NCBI GenBank assembly: GCA_029582165.1 | Contig: CM055876.1 | Location: 16,772,501 to 16,836,500, forward strand | Direction: 5' to 3' | Source: Portulaca oleracea | Lineage: Eukaryota; Streptophyta; Magnoliopsida; Caryophyllales; Portulacaceae | DNA length: 64,000 bases | Shown: one piece after another, positions 22,153 to 33,549 of the stretch | Position numbering within the stretch: position 1 is the stretch's first letter | How the letters are laid out: each line of letters opens with the position of its first letter | Made by a program: the position numbers and the translations under genes | Notes under the pieces: generated by a model | The model's database searches: none | Told to the model about the DNA's origin: nothing | The model's input: only the letters and a program-made list of their open reading frames with translations

Positions 22153-23104
22153 TGATGCATAATGAGACCAAGGGATGATCTCATTACACAATATCTAAGG
22201 ATCTTTAAAACGAAGATAGGAATCTCCTTCTCAAAGTTCCAAAGAACCAAAATGGAATAAAAATGGATGAAAAGGATGGAAAGAACTATGAAAGATGATT
22301 ACCCAATGAATAGAAAAGATGAACGAATGGATAAACGAATGATGAATGATGATGAACGAATGAAGCTTGGACGTGTTTGATGAAGAACAAACGTTTCTTG
22401 TTGAATGCTTGATGAATTCTTGTTGAATTCTTGATGAATAACACGAAATGGATGATAAATGGATGAATGAACGTTGGATAGATGATGGCTTTTGAGGACT
22501 CTTGGAAGGATATAGCCACACCACCTTCAAGAGACCTTCAATTCCTTCCTTTCACCTTCAAGGATGCCACCCTTGAATAGAAGAAGGGGATAACTTCGAA
22601 ACTCCCTCAAGAGAAACGAAAACTAGCACAAAAGCTAGAGAGAAAACAACACCATGTGTTTACTTTGTATTTGATATATGAATGAATGAATGAGATTACA
22701 AGAGGCCTAAGGGGGGTATTTATAGTAATCCTAGCCCTCCCTAAACGTGCACAAATCAAGAAATAGGCCCCTTGAGGCTTACATCATCTATTCTAATGAT
22801 TACATCATAAAGAAAACAATGAACTAAACTAGATTTCAAATGATGATAACTCCTTGGATTCTCATCCAAACTTAAAGATTCTTGAACCATATGAAAGCTC
22901 TTGGAATGTAGATTAATCCTCTCTAGGATGACTTCTATGATAGCTTCATGGTCCTTGAATTAAGGAGCAAAAGTATACGACTATATGAGTTGATCCCTTC
23001 CAAGTAGAGAGATATATGAGAGACTTGAGCTCTTCTTCCTTCTAGGTGAGTATTAGATGTCTCCATGGTTGACCTTGATGCATAAGGCCATCAATTATGC
23101 ATCA
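22153..23104 (-). repeat. Reverse LTR 2 (shared middle LTR)
   Basis: 952 bp on the minus strand, between the two internal regions. Minus-strand ATGATGTAA boxes lie at 22800-22808 and 22779-22787, and TATAAATA at 22717-22724, with spacing 21 and 63. Confidence 0.92.
22717..22808 (-). promoter_or_regulatory. Promoter module of reverse LTR 2
   Basis: Two ATGATGTAA boxes 21 bp apart and a TATA box 63 bp from the second, on the minus strand. Confidence 0.7.
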
Positions 23105-23167
23105 TACACCCCCGGTTGAAAAAGTTTGCCCTCAAACTTTGGAAAAATCAACTCTCACTTGCCTTCT

Positions 23168-23518
23168 TCACAAAGACTTTCTTCTTGAAAGCTTTGAAGT
23201 CATCGAGATTCCTTTGATGAACTTCTTAAACTTTCTTCCGATGATTTCTAACACCATAAGACTTGGACTTGCATTTTTCACCGTGAACGTGGGTTGTTCA
23301 CGTTGCTTCTCACTCCCCAAGTCTATTCTTACCACTTTACCCTTGTCATTTAGCATGAAACAATGTACCTTGATGACTTGGGCTATTTCATCCTTTCGAA
23401 TTCTCGGCCTTTCAACCAAGTGATCTAAGTAGATAGCTCTTGGATGCTCATGGAAGATATGCTTCATAGGAAGATTCAAAATGTGATGGATACTTGGATC
23501 CGTTTCATTCTTCTCCAA
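23168..23518 (-). pseudogene. C-terminal tail, internal region 2
   Basis: The minus-strand frame continues the tail (NLPMKHIFHEHPRAIYLDHL, then FKKFIKGI) after a one-base shift near 23555 relative to the 382-residue ORF. Internal region 1 keeps the frame at that point, so the two copies carry different lesions. Function unknown; equivalent to the tail after the protease in the element at 7727. Confidence 0.7.
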
Positions 23519-24624
23519 ATGTATAAGAATAGGATCCTTATATTCTTTATTCCTCGATACTCCTTCTTCATGATCGACACAAGATGGCTTTCTTCCTTCT
23601 TAGGCCGCATGGTATAAGATGGAAGTAGAGATGCATCAAGAGGCATGATATTCCTATCAAGCAACTTTGGTCCTTCCAACAAAGTATGACAAGAATCCAT
23701 AGAAGTAATTTTGCAATATAATGAATCTTTGCAAATTTTGTAAAAGCAAAGACTTACTAAACTCCTTGGATTGAAATGAATGAACTTGTCATGGCTTAAC
23801 CCTTGCGTAAGGACAACAATATTTCCATAGGAGGCACAACTTTCCTTTTCTTGGTTCAACGAACATACTTCTCCTTTGTTGGTATAATGAGAGATCTTGC
23901 ACTCTCTTTGTGGATGTTCATTCGCCACACTTGCTTCTTTTGTCACAAGCCATTTTTCCATATGCTCCTCTTCTACCTTTTCTTCCTCTTTATTCTCCTC
24001 CTCATATGCGTCAATCCCAATTTCTTCTTCCTTTTCCTCCTCAAATGGTTTGTTATCATGTGTTTGGTACTCAACCAAAGACACATCTTTCTTCTTGTTA
24101 GGACACTCCAAATCAATGTGACCTAAACTTTGGCAATGACAACATCTCCTTTGTCTTTCAACATCGAGAGCTAAAGAACTTAACTCTTCCAAGTTTGTGA
24201 GAAGTTGATTTGCAACAACACGACGAATGTAATCATTAAGACCAAGAGAGTAGTATACCAAAATGCGTGGATCGTCCTCCTTAAGGCCATTCTTCCATAG
24301 TTGCCACTTGAACTCTATTGTATATTCAAGTACATCCATGCTCCCTTGCTTAACTCCTTCAAGATTGTTGATGGAGTCACCTTTGTAATCGGATGGCAAG
24401 AAATCTTCTTGAACTTTCTTCCCATTCTTTTTGTTGGAATGTTTACTCCGTGCATAAGGTGCTTCATATTCAACCTTAGAAGAGTGAACCACACGTGATC
24501 TTGTGCTTCTTGACCCTTTTGAAAGAATCCCACATTCTTCCATTTGCTTGGCAAGATCATCGATTTGTTGCTTCAAACATTGTAGCTCATGTTGGGAATT
24601 ATTGCTGGACCTTTTGCAATCCAT
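23476..24624 (-). CDS. gag: Shortened Gag with CCHC knuckle, 382 aa, protease-dead
   Basis: An intact minus-strand ORF. I choose the ATG at 24624: it aligns with the Gag ATG at 9009 of the related element and lies about 295 nt from the primer-site region, as there. The N-terminus is coiled-coil-like (QCLKQQIDDLAKQMEE). The first half of the capsid region is missing: the ORF jumps to the part beginning QEDFLP, then VLEYTIEFKWQL. The CCHC zinc knuckle is C161, C164, H169, C174, followed by a Glu-rich tract. A protease-like end follows, but the active-site D-G-G-S is not present and LLGRPW is changed to LLEGPK, so it should not cleave. About 65 capsid residues are missing compared with the element at 7727. 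RNA binding is plausible; particle formation is uncertain. Confidence 0.75.
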   Translation of the reverse strand: MDCKRSSNNSQHELQCLKQQIDDLAKQMEECGILSKGSRSTRSRVVHSSKVEYEAPYARSKHSNKKNGKKVQEDFLPSDYKGDSINNLEGVKQGSMDVLEYTIEFKWQLWKNGLKEDDPRILVYYSLGLNDYIRRVVANQLLTNLEELSSLALDVERQRRCCHCQSLGHIDLECPNKKKDVSLVEYQTHDNKPFEEEKEEEIGIDAYEEENKEEEKVEEEHMEKWLVTKEASVANEHPQRECKISHYTNKGEVCSLNQEKESCASYGNIVVLTQGLSHDKFIHFNPRSLVSLCFYKICKDSLYCKITSMDSCHTLLEGPKLLDRNIMPLDASLLPSYTMRPKKEESHLVSIMKKEYRGIKNIRILFLYIWRRMKRIQVSITF

Positions 24625-24938
24625 TAGAACCAATCTTGATTCAAAAGATCACAAGAAACTCATGGTAGGATGGTTAGCATAGAAGGGACGTGAGGGGGAA
24701 TTGGTTGGATTTGTGTTTGGGCTCACGGGTTCTTTGTGGAGTTTATGATCCTTTATGAGCTCTTGATGGGTTCTTGATGGGTTCTTGGAAGAACTTTATG
24801 GGTGGCGTGTGATGGAGAGATGATGGGGAATGAAATTTTGTGATGGACGTGTGATGGGGAACGTGTGGGAGAGGGAAAGATTGTAAAAAGATTGTTTCAA
24901 GAACTAAGAGATTCAAACTCCTAAGCTCTGATGCAATT

Positions 24939-25891
24939 TGATGCATAATGAGACCAAGGGATGATCTCATTACACAATATCTAAGGATCTTTAAAAACGA
25001 AGATAGGAATCTCCCTTCTCAAAGTTCCAAAGAACCAAAAATGGAATAAAAATGGATGAAAAAGGATGGAAAGAACTATGAAATATGATTACCCAATGAA
25101 TAAAAAAGATGAACGAATGGATAAACGAATGATGAATGATGATGAACGAATGAAGCTTGGACGTGTTTGATGAAGAACAAACGTTTCTTGTTGAATGCTT
25201 GATGAATTCTTGTTGAATTCTTGATGAATAACACGAAATGGATGATAAATGGATGAATGAACGTTGGATAGATGATGGCTTTTGAGGACTCTTGGAAGGA
25301 TATAGCCACACCACCTTCAAGAGACCTTCAATTCCTTCCTTTCACCTTCAAGGATGCCACCCTTGAATAGAAGAAGGGGATAACTCAAACTCCCTCAAGA
25401 GAAACAAAACTAGCACAAAAGCTAGAGAGAAAACAACACCATGTGTTTACTTTGTATTTGATATATGAATGAATGAATGAGATTACAAGAGGCCTAAGGG
25501 GGGTATTTATAGTAATCCTAGCCCTCCCTAAACGTGCACAAATCAAGAAATAGGCCCCTTGAGGCTTACATCATCTATTCTAATGATTACATCATAAAGA
25601 AAACAATGAACTAAACTAGATTTCAAATGATGATAACTCCTTGGATTCTCATCCAAACTTAAAGATTCTTGAACCATATGAAAGCTCTTGGAATGTAGAT
25701 TAATCCTCTCTAGGATGACTTCTATGATAGCTTCATGGTCCTTGAATTAAGGAGCAAAAGTATACGACTATATGAGTTGATCCCTTCCAAGTAGAGAGAT
25801 ATATGAGAGACTTGAGCTCTTCTTCCTTCTAGGTGAGTATTAGATGTCTCCATGGTTGACCTTGATGCATAAGGCCATCAATTATGCATCA
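24939..25891 (-). repeat. Reverse LTR 3 (right end of insertion)
   Basis: 953 bp. Its U3 end (TGATGCATAATT on the minus strand) abuts the right target duplication. It is the least contracted LTR of the insertion and the best reference for the family. Boxes lie at 25587-25595 and 25566-25574. Confidence 0.93.
25504..25595 (-). promoter_or_regulatory. Promoter module of reverse LTR 3
   Basis: On the minus strand, ATGATGTAA boxes are 21 bp apart and TATAAATA (25504-25511) is 63 bp from the second box start. Confidence 0.7.
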
Positions 25892-25896
25892 TGTAA
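25892..25896. repeat. Target site duplication, right (tgtaa)
   Basis: Pairs with 18444-18448. Removing one copy and the insert restores the unit sequence gatgtaagcctc. Confidence 0.92.
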
Positions 25897-27128
25897 GCCT
25901 CAAGGGCCTAACTTCTTGATTAGTACACGTGCAAGGGGGCTTAGGATTACTATAAATAATCCCCTTAGGCCTCTTGTAATTCATATCACAAATCACATAA
26001 TATACACAAATCAAATCAAAAGCTTTTGCTTTTTTCTCTCTAACCTTTGCGTTAGAATTTGAGTCTTCTTGAGAGGAGTCTCTTTGAATCTCTTCTTCTG
26101 TTCTAAGATTGGCTATCTTAGATTAGTGATATGAAGAGTTGGAGGATCCTAGGAGTGGTGAATATGTATCTCTTTAGAAGATCCCAAGCCGTTTATGATG
26201 TATATTTGGTCCCAAATACACATCATGGGATCCAAATAGGAGCTTACTTTGAAAAGGAGTTTCAAGAACTAACTAATCTCTCACAAATGGATGATTCTAC
26301 CAAGGGTAATCAAGTACTTTGCTCTACTGTTCAAGAACCATAAAGCTAATGGGGAAGTCATCCTAGAGCCGATTGTTCTACATCCCAAGAGCTTTCATTT
26401 GGTTTTTGAATCTGGGAAATTGGAGAAGAAACGAGCAAGTTATTCAAGTTTTAATCTAGCTTAGCTCATTTTGGTTCTTTATGATGTAATCTTTTAATTA
26501 GATGATGTAAGCTAGATCCCTTGTATTTTCTTTCATTTCACACGCCAAGGGGGCCTCTCAATTAGTATAAATAGACGCCTAGGGTGCCTTGTAAAATCAT
26601 TCATTCAATATATCAAATACAAATCAAACACACATGATGTTGTTTTCTCTCTAGGTTTTTGTGCTAGTTTTCGAATCTCTTTTGGGAGTTTTCGTCTATC
26701 TCTACTTCTAGCCTTTGGTTGGCATCCCTTGGTGGTGAAATGTAGAATTGGGCTTGAATATATCAAGGAGTTGTATGAAGATGTTATTATGATCGTTGAA
26801 GGTCATTCTTCAAAGATGGAACGTCGTATTACTATTGTCTTCATCATGAGTTACAAGCTTGTGAATCTATACTTTGAAGTTGAGAAGTTGAGAAGTTATT
26901 CTTTGAAGGTCATTCTTCAAAGGGATCAATGATGATTTCAAAGCATTTAACAAGAGAGTTTGTAATCTCTTCAAGGAACACAAGAGGAAGAAGCAAGTTG
27001 ACGTGTACAATACTTTTGGAAAGATCTCTTATAAGAAGAAGGATGGGCTTAGAAGAAGAAGTGTTATGTAGCGGTTTAGAAGAAGTTTTGTCTAAGTTTG
27101 AGGACAAACTTTTTCAACCGGGGGAGAA
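25892..27128 (+). repeat. Array unit 9, right part
   Basis: The unit resumes exactly at the duplicated tgtaa (25892-25896). Removing 7448 bp restores a 1715-bp unit. Confidence 0.93.
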
Positions 27129-28843
27129 TGATGTATAATCGCCCAGCTATATACATCAAGGTTAGCTAAGAGGACCTTAATCCAGCTTGAAGCTACAAAT
27201 GACATCTAAGGCAACCTTAACTACGATGGTATATTAAGCTCAAGGTAGGAAGCGTGAAGGACCTTGATGGTATACTACCTTACAAGGAGTTACTCTTATA
27301 TATATATATGAGGACATTGACGAGCTTAAATAACTCTTGGAGATAAAAGTCCTTTATTGAGTAATCATCACACACGGCAGTAGAGGTCTTTATCAACTGC
27401 AGTTCGATATTTTGCTTTATAACTCTAGATCCATACGTCTATTGAGGAAGTCATCCGAAGACGGATTGGAGTACATTGAAAGGGCTTTCCAATGGTTTTT
27501 GAATCTTAGAAAACGGACAAGTATTGAAGGAGATATAGCTAGTTCTTTCTAGAGTTGTATTTTAGAAAGTCCTTGATGTTTTTATGATGTAATAAATGTA
27601 GAGCATGATGTAAGCCTCAAGGGCCTAACTTCTTGATTAGTACACGTGCAAGGGGGCTTAGGATTACTATAAATAATCCCCTTAGGCCTCTTGTAATTCA
27701 TATCACAAATCACATAATATACACAAATCAAATCAAAAGCTTTTGCTTTGTTCTCTCTAACTCAAGTAAGAATTTGAGTCTTCTTGAGAGGAGTCTCTTT
27801 GAATCTCTTCTTCTGTTCTAAGATTGGCTATCTTAGATTAGTGATATGAAGAGTTGGAGGATCCTAGGAGTGGTGAATATGTATCTCTTTAGAAGATCCC
27901 AAGCCGTTTATGATGTATATTTGGTCCCAAATACACATCATGGGATCCAAATAGGAGCTTACTTTGAAAAGGAGTTTTAAGAACTCACTAATCTCTCACA
28001 AATGGATGATTCTACCAAGGGTAATCAAGTACTTTGCTCTACTGTTCAAGAACCATAAAGCTAATGGGGAAGTCATCCTAGAGCCGATTGTTCTACATCC
28101 CAAGAGCTTTCATTTGGTTTTTGAATCTGGGAAATTGGAGAAGAAACGAGCAAGTTATTCAAGTTTTAATCTAGCTTAGTTCATTTTGGTTCTTTATGAT
28201 GTAATCTTTTAATTAGATGATGTAAGCTAGATCCCTTGTATTTTCTTTCATTTCACACGCCAAGGGGGCCTCTCAATTAGTATAAATAGACGCCTAGGGT
28301 GCCTTGTAAAATCATTCATTCAATATATCAAATACAAATCAAACACACATGATGTTGTTTTCTCTCTAGGTTTTTGTGCTAGTTTTCGAATCTCTTTTGG
28401 GAGTTTTCGTCTATCTCTACTTCTAGCATTTGGTTGGCATCCCTTGGTGGTGAAATGTAGAATTGGGCTTGAATATATCAAGAAGTTGTATGAAGATGTT
28501 ATTATGATCGTTGAAGGTCATTCTTCAAAGATGGAACGTCGTATTACTATTGTCTTCATCATGAGTTACAAGCTTGTGAATCTATACTTTGAAGTTGAGA
28601 AGTTGAGAAGTTATTCTTTGAAGGTCATTCTTCAAAGGGATCAATGATGATTTCAAAGCGTTTAACAAGAGAGTTTGTAATCTCTTCAAGGAACACAAGA
28701 GGAAGAAGCAAGTTGACGTGTACAATACTTTTGGAAAGATCTCTTATAAGAAGAAGGATGGGCTTAGAAGAAGAAGTGTTATGTAGCGGTTTAGAAGAAG
28801 TTTTGTCTAAGTTTGAGTACAAACTTTTTCAACCGGGAGAGAA
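27129..28843 (+). repeat. Array unit 10
   Basis: 1715 bp. The TA dinucleotide run near 27300 is one repeat longer than usual. The LTR-A leader reads ctaactcaagtaag and lacks the usual CTAAC/GTTAG stem. Confidence 0.93.
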
Positions 28844-30079
28844 TGATGTATAATCGCCCAGCTATATACATCAAGGTTAGCTAAGAGGACCTTAATCCAG
28901 CTTGAAGCTACAAATGACATCTAAGGCAACCTTAACTACGATGGTATATTAAGCTCAAGGTAGGAAGCGTGAAGGACCTTGATGGTATACTACCTTACAA
29001 GGAGTTACTCTTATATATATATGAGGACATTGACGAACTTAAATAACTCTTGGAGATAAAAGTCCTTTATTGAGTAATCATCACTCACGGCAGTAGAGGT
29101 CTTTATCAAGTGCAGTTCGATATTTTGCTTTATAACTCTAGATCTATACGTCTATTGAGGAAGTCATCCGAAGACAGATTGGAGTACATTGAAAGGGCTT
29201 TCCAATGGTTTTTGAATCTTGGAAAACGGACAAGTATTGAAGGAGATATAGCTAGTTCTTTCTAGAGTTGTATTTTAGAAAGTCCTTGATGTTTTTATGA
29301 TGTAATAAATGTAGAGCATGATGTAAGCCTCAAGGGCCTAACTTCTTGATTAGTACACGTGCAGGGGGGCTTAGGATTACTATAAATAATCCCCTTAGGC
29401 CTCTTGTAATTCATATCACAAATCACATAATATACACAAATCAAATCAAAAGCTTTTGCTTTGTTCTCTCTAACCTTTGCGTTAGAATTTGAGTCTTCTT
29501 GAGAGGAGTCTCTTTGAATCTCTTCTTCTGTTCTAAGATTGGCTATCTTAGATTAGTGATAGGAAGAGTTGGAGGATCCTAGGAGTGGTGAATATGTATC
29601 TCCTTAGAAGATCCCAAGCCGTTTATGATGTATATTTGGTCCCAAATACACATCATGGGATCCAAATAGGAGCTTACTTTGAAAAGGAGCTTCAAGAACT
29701 CACTAATCTCTCACAAATGGAAGATTCTACCAAGGGTAATCAAGTACTTTGCTCTATTGTTCAAGAACCATAAAGCTAATGGGGAAGTCATCCTAGAGCC
29801 GATTGTTCTACATCCCAAGAGCTTTCATTTGGTTTTTGAATCTGGGAAATTGGAGAAGAAACGAGCAAGTTATTCAAGTTTTAATCTAGCTTAGTTCATT
29901 TTTGTTCTTTATGATGTAATCTTTTAATTAGATGATGTAAGCTAGATCCCTTGTATTTTTTTTCATTTCACACGCCAAGGGGGCCTCTCAATTAGTATAA
30001 ATAGACGCCTAGGGTGCCTTGTAAAATCATTCATTAAATATATATCAAATACAAATCAAACACACATGATGTTGGTTTC
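28844..30079 (+). repeat. Array unit 11, left part
   Basis: The unit is interrupted in the LTR-B leader by the LARD-like element. It has tcattaaatatatatc, a variant also in units 12 and 14. The last five bases (gtttc, 30075-30079) are the left target duplication with one change. Confidence 0.92.
30075..30079. repeat. Target site duplication, left (gtttc)
   Basis: Matches ttttc at 40475-40479 in four of five bases. Other units have ttttc here, so the left copy has mutated. Confidence 0.8.
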
Positions 30080-33000
30080 TGTAACAACCCACCCTAAAAT
30101 CACGTTTAATTATATCTAAAGCACAGTAGTTACGCAAATCGCGTTCTAAATTTTTTCCGCGTTTACCGTTACTTATTTATTTATTGATTTATTTATTTAT
30201 GTATTGTTATCGGTGTCGTGTCTCGTGCAGGAGATGGCCAAGATGCCGAATTATCGGCTTAAAAATTTCACTTTACATGTTCATTCAATGAGTTAAAGTA
30301 TTTCAGGTTATACGATTTATGTTATAAAGTTATTTAATCGTTAAGTTAATTGGTACCGGGTTTTACCGTTTACGCTATTTATTAACCTAAAGGGGGTCTA
30401 ATTAATCGACCTCGTAACGTTTATATTTTATTACCCAAACTTTAATTTATTTGGGGTATATTTATTTCATTTAAAGTACAAGTAATATTGATGTTTCATT
30501 TATTTGGATTTTCTACATCAAAGTGTTATTTTATGTTAACCCAATTATTACCAATTGATTTTATTGTTTACAAACTAATTATTTAAGATTACCACAATTA
30601 CAATTTTTGTTCTTAGTGTACAAATTCAGATTTTAGTGAGGGTAGAGGGAGTATAATTGATATTAGTTAGGGGAGGGGTTTCATTACAAGTCATTTTATT
30701 TTCTCCAATTAGACACCCATCCCCCTCTTTTTCCCCCTTTGCTTCTGCTGGCCGAGCCCACAGCAGCCCCAGCCTGCTGTTTCCGCACCGCGAGGTGCCC
30801 AGCCGCCCAAGGTGGCCGCCACCCTCTTCTTCCTCTTGTGTTTTCTCCAATTTTTAACTCAAAGGTAACCTCTCAAAAACCCCCAATTTCAATTCTTTAT
30901 ACCCTAATCTGAAAATCTATGTTTATTTATGTTTTCTTTGTGATTTCTACTCTTTTTACTCTCTTTTATCTTGAAATCAAGTATATAATTGTATTGATTA
31001 AGTTAAGGTTTGATTTTGGAATACATGCATGTCATTTTTGGAAGTGTTCTTGAGGTTTCTTGAGTATATTCATGGTGGATGATGTTTATATGTTCATGCA
31101 TGTGAGTCTTAAGGTCTAAGATGAGGTAATTATCAAGGTCTATATTCTGGAAGTATGATGGATTAAGGTTATATGGGATGTGGTTATGTTTTGATATGAT
31201 TAAGAGTGGAATAACTAAATTAAAAACTGAGATATTAGTGGTTAACGATTCTGGTTCGAATCTGGAAATTTACAGTAGCATAAAGGTGGGATTTCTGCCC
31301 AGATTTCCACTCCATTGGATAGCCTAAAGTGTTAGCACACCATAGGCTTTGGAATTTCGAGTTTTCGACATGTATAGCCCGAGTTACGACCAAAACCGTA
31401 ACCTCACGTTTTTATATTCGATTTCTGAGTTAGTGTTTTGAGGGCTGATTTTCGGACCTTTGGAGACTTCTTTAGTCTTTGTGGTAAACATGAAAGTTTT
31501 AGCTAACATTCTGAGCTTTCCGGAAATGTATCATATGCGTCCATACGATGTCGGGATTAAAAGATATGGGGTTTCCATTGAAGGGTTGTAATCTGACCTC
31601 TGCCCAGAATTCTTAAGTGCATGTCTGATTTGTTGGCCATTTTTCGTCCCTTTGGAGACTTTATTGATTTTAGTGACAAACATAAGAGTTTTAGGCCACA
31701 TTGCAAGCTTTCCGGAAAGGTATGGTTCATAGTCATCGGATTTCGAGAGTGTGAGTTACGAGCCCGGGAAGCAGGGCTGCCGGGATAACATTCTGCCCAA
31801 TTTGGTTTATGAAAATGTGTCTTTTGGGCCTCAAATCAACCCAATAAGGGGTCCTAAGCATAAATGTGTCATGGTTATAAGTTTTCATTTTAGAGTTATT
31901 TGTGTTTAAGGCCAAAAGTACTATATTGGAGTCTTAAGTGAGTCTTAAGGATGGCTTCCCAAAAGCTAATGAGTTTGTTAAAGTATTTCACTTCCCCATC
32001 TTCCTTTAGAATATTATTCAATGTCTTGAGCTAGCTAAGAGTTTCTTCTAGCTTGGTAGCTTCCAAGTTCAAAGTTACTTCCATCTTTATTGCTTAAATC
32101 ATTGACCCAAGCTTGTTCTTATTGCATTCGAATATGTTTATCGTACTCCGGTTTATCGTTCATTTGCTATCGTATGATCAAGCCATAGTTAACTCCATCG
32201 TTCGCATCCTAGCTTTCAAGTGTAAGCACCCCATTCATCGTCAATTCAAGCTAATTTTATTGGATTCAAGCCCTTTCATTTGAATCATATTCTGCGTCAT
32301 TATGTTCATGTTTTCCGACTCGAAATTTCTAAGGTTTTATATGCACTGCTTCTGTCCGGGCCATTTTTCGGGCTCTTCCTTCCATTTCTAGCCTTTGGGC
32401 CAGTTGACAAAGTTAAAGATCATGTTTTTCCCTATTCCGGGATGTACTCTTTACGTGCTTTGATTTTCCTAACTCACGTTATGCTACAAACGCTATTTTG
32501 ATACAACCTGAAATTTTATTCCTAAAGTTGTTTCATTTATATTACTAAGTTTCCAAACTCGTGAAACTAATTTAGAACCTTATTCGGTTCTTCATGTTTA
32601 TGTATGCTTCTATTGGTTGACAAAGTTTCAAAGGCCATCTCCTGAGCCGAGCCGCCAAGGTTTTTAGCGTCTTAAGGTACGCAAATTGTCCAACTCTTGC
32701 TTCTATTGAAAGTCAAGTACGCTTTTATTGCATAGTTATATGTTCTAATGATTTTATTGTTTTATAAGTGGTCCCGACACCTATTCTACAAAGAGCTAGA
32801 GTGAAGTCTAGCATTTTACTGTGCTCCTATCGAGTAATCTTGACTGCCAATGTCGCATCGCCTAGCATCACCCATCCAAACTCGAGATCGGTTTGGTCGT
32901 ACGTGCGTGAGGTGCTTCGGCATCGATCTAAAAGGGATACCACGTCCTATAGTATGAAAACTTTTCAATGTTAAGCACAACATATGCATAGAAACTGTAT

Positions 33001-33534
33001 AGCTTAAAGTATTCCATGGTTTAGCATTCTTGTGTCCCCTTCCCGTTTTCAAAATGATTTTAAATGTCGGCACTAAAACCGCTTTCGAGCGGTTTGACGT
33101 GTTGAGGTTTACGTCGAGTGTTTCCCACTCACTTTGCGAATGTATTTCAATGTTTTGTTTTAGGCGTCCGAGCTCCCAGGATAAAGACGAGGTTAAGCAG
33201 GAGCAAGTTGTCTGTACAGGGTAGTTCTCTAAAGGCGATCGAAGATCGGTATTCAAGGTTACCCAAGAGCATTAAAGGTCACTCGGTTGTGAAAGGTCTA
33301 TACGATATGTTTAATTAAAGGTTGAATAATGTATTTGTACTTTAAGTTTAGCGATTGTGTTGTATGGAGTTAAGTACGCTTTATGGTGGATTGTTATATT
33401 GTGGTTTTGTGTATGTGCCTTGTCCCGAGTGGGGACGGCGGTAATGCCTCGACCTAAGGTGTTCACAAGCGCTAATCACAGTTTGGGGTTCTAAAGTATA
33501 GTCTTAATCTTGTGATTAAGGTTGGGGCGTCTGA
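30080..33534 (+). repeat. 5' LTR of LARD-like element
   Basis: About 3455 bp. The end is set by the primer site, because the terminal bases read GTCTGA, not GTTACA as in the 3' LTR. It contains a ttta-type short repeat near 30170-30204 and two diverged copies of a segment about 190 bp apart (from about 31446 and 31637), each with tttggagact and agctttccggaaa. Relative to the 3' LTR it has about 38 extra GC-rich bases near 30745-30785. The short ORFs inside are not shared intact with the 3' LTR. Confidence 0.87.
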
Positions 33535-33537
33535 TTG

Positions 33538-33549
33538 TGGTATCAGAGC
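33538..33549 (+). other. Primer binding site, tRNA-iMet
   Basis: TGGTATCAGAGC just after the 5' LTR, followed by ggagtt. Confidence 0.9.

Larger units (their letters stand above)
18449..25891. mobile_element. Composite TR-GAG-like insertion with inverted LTR
   Basis: A 7443-bp insertion bounded by one perfect 5-bp target duplication. Order: forward LTR (18449-19393), primer site, reverse LTR (19408-20340), reverse internal region 1, reverse LTR (22153-23104), reverse internal region 2, reverse LTR (24939-25891). Both outer ends read TGATGCATAATT inwards, so both are U3 ends. A normal insertion has one U3 and one U5 end. The LTRs belong to a family related to, but distinct from, the element at 7727, and are the closest relatives of LTR-A in the array. 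Confidence 0.9.

Noticed and set aside
32816..33256. 146-codon minus-strand ORF in the LARD 5' LTR
   Set aside because: The same region of the 3' LTR has only a shorter, altered ORF, and it is antisense within an LTR. I recognise no domain.
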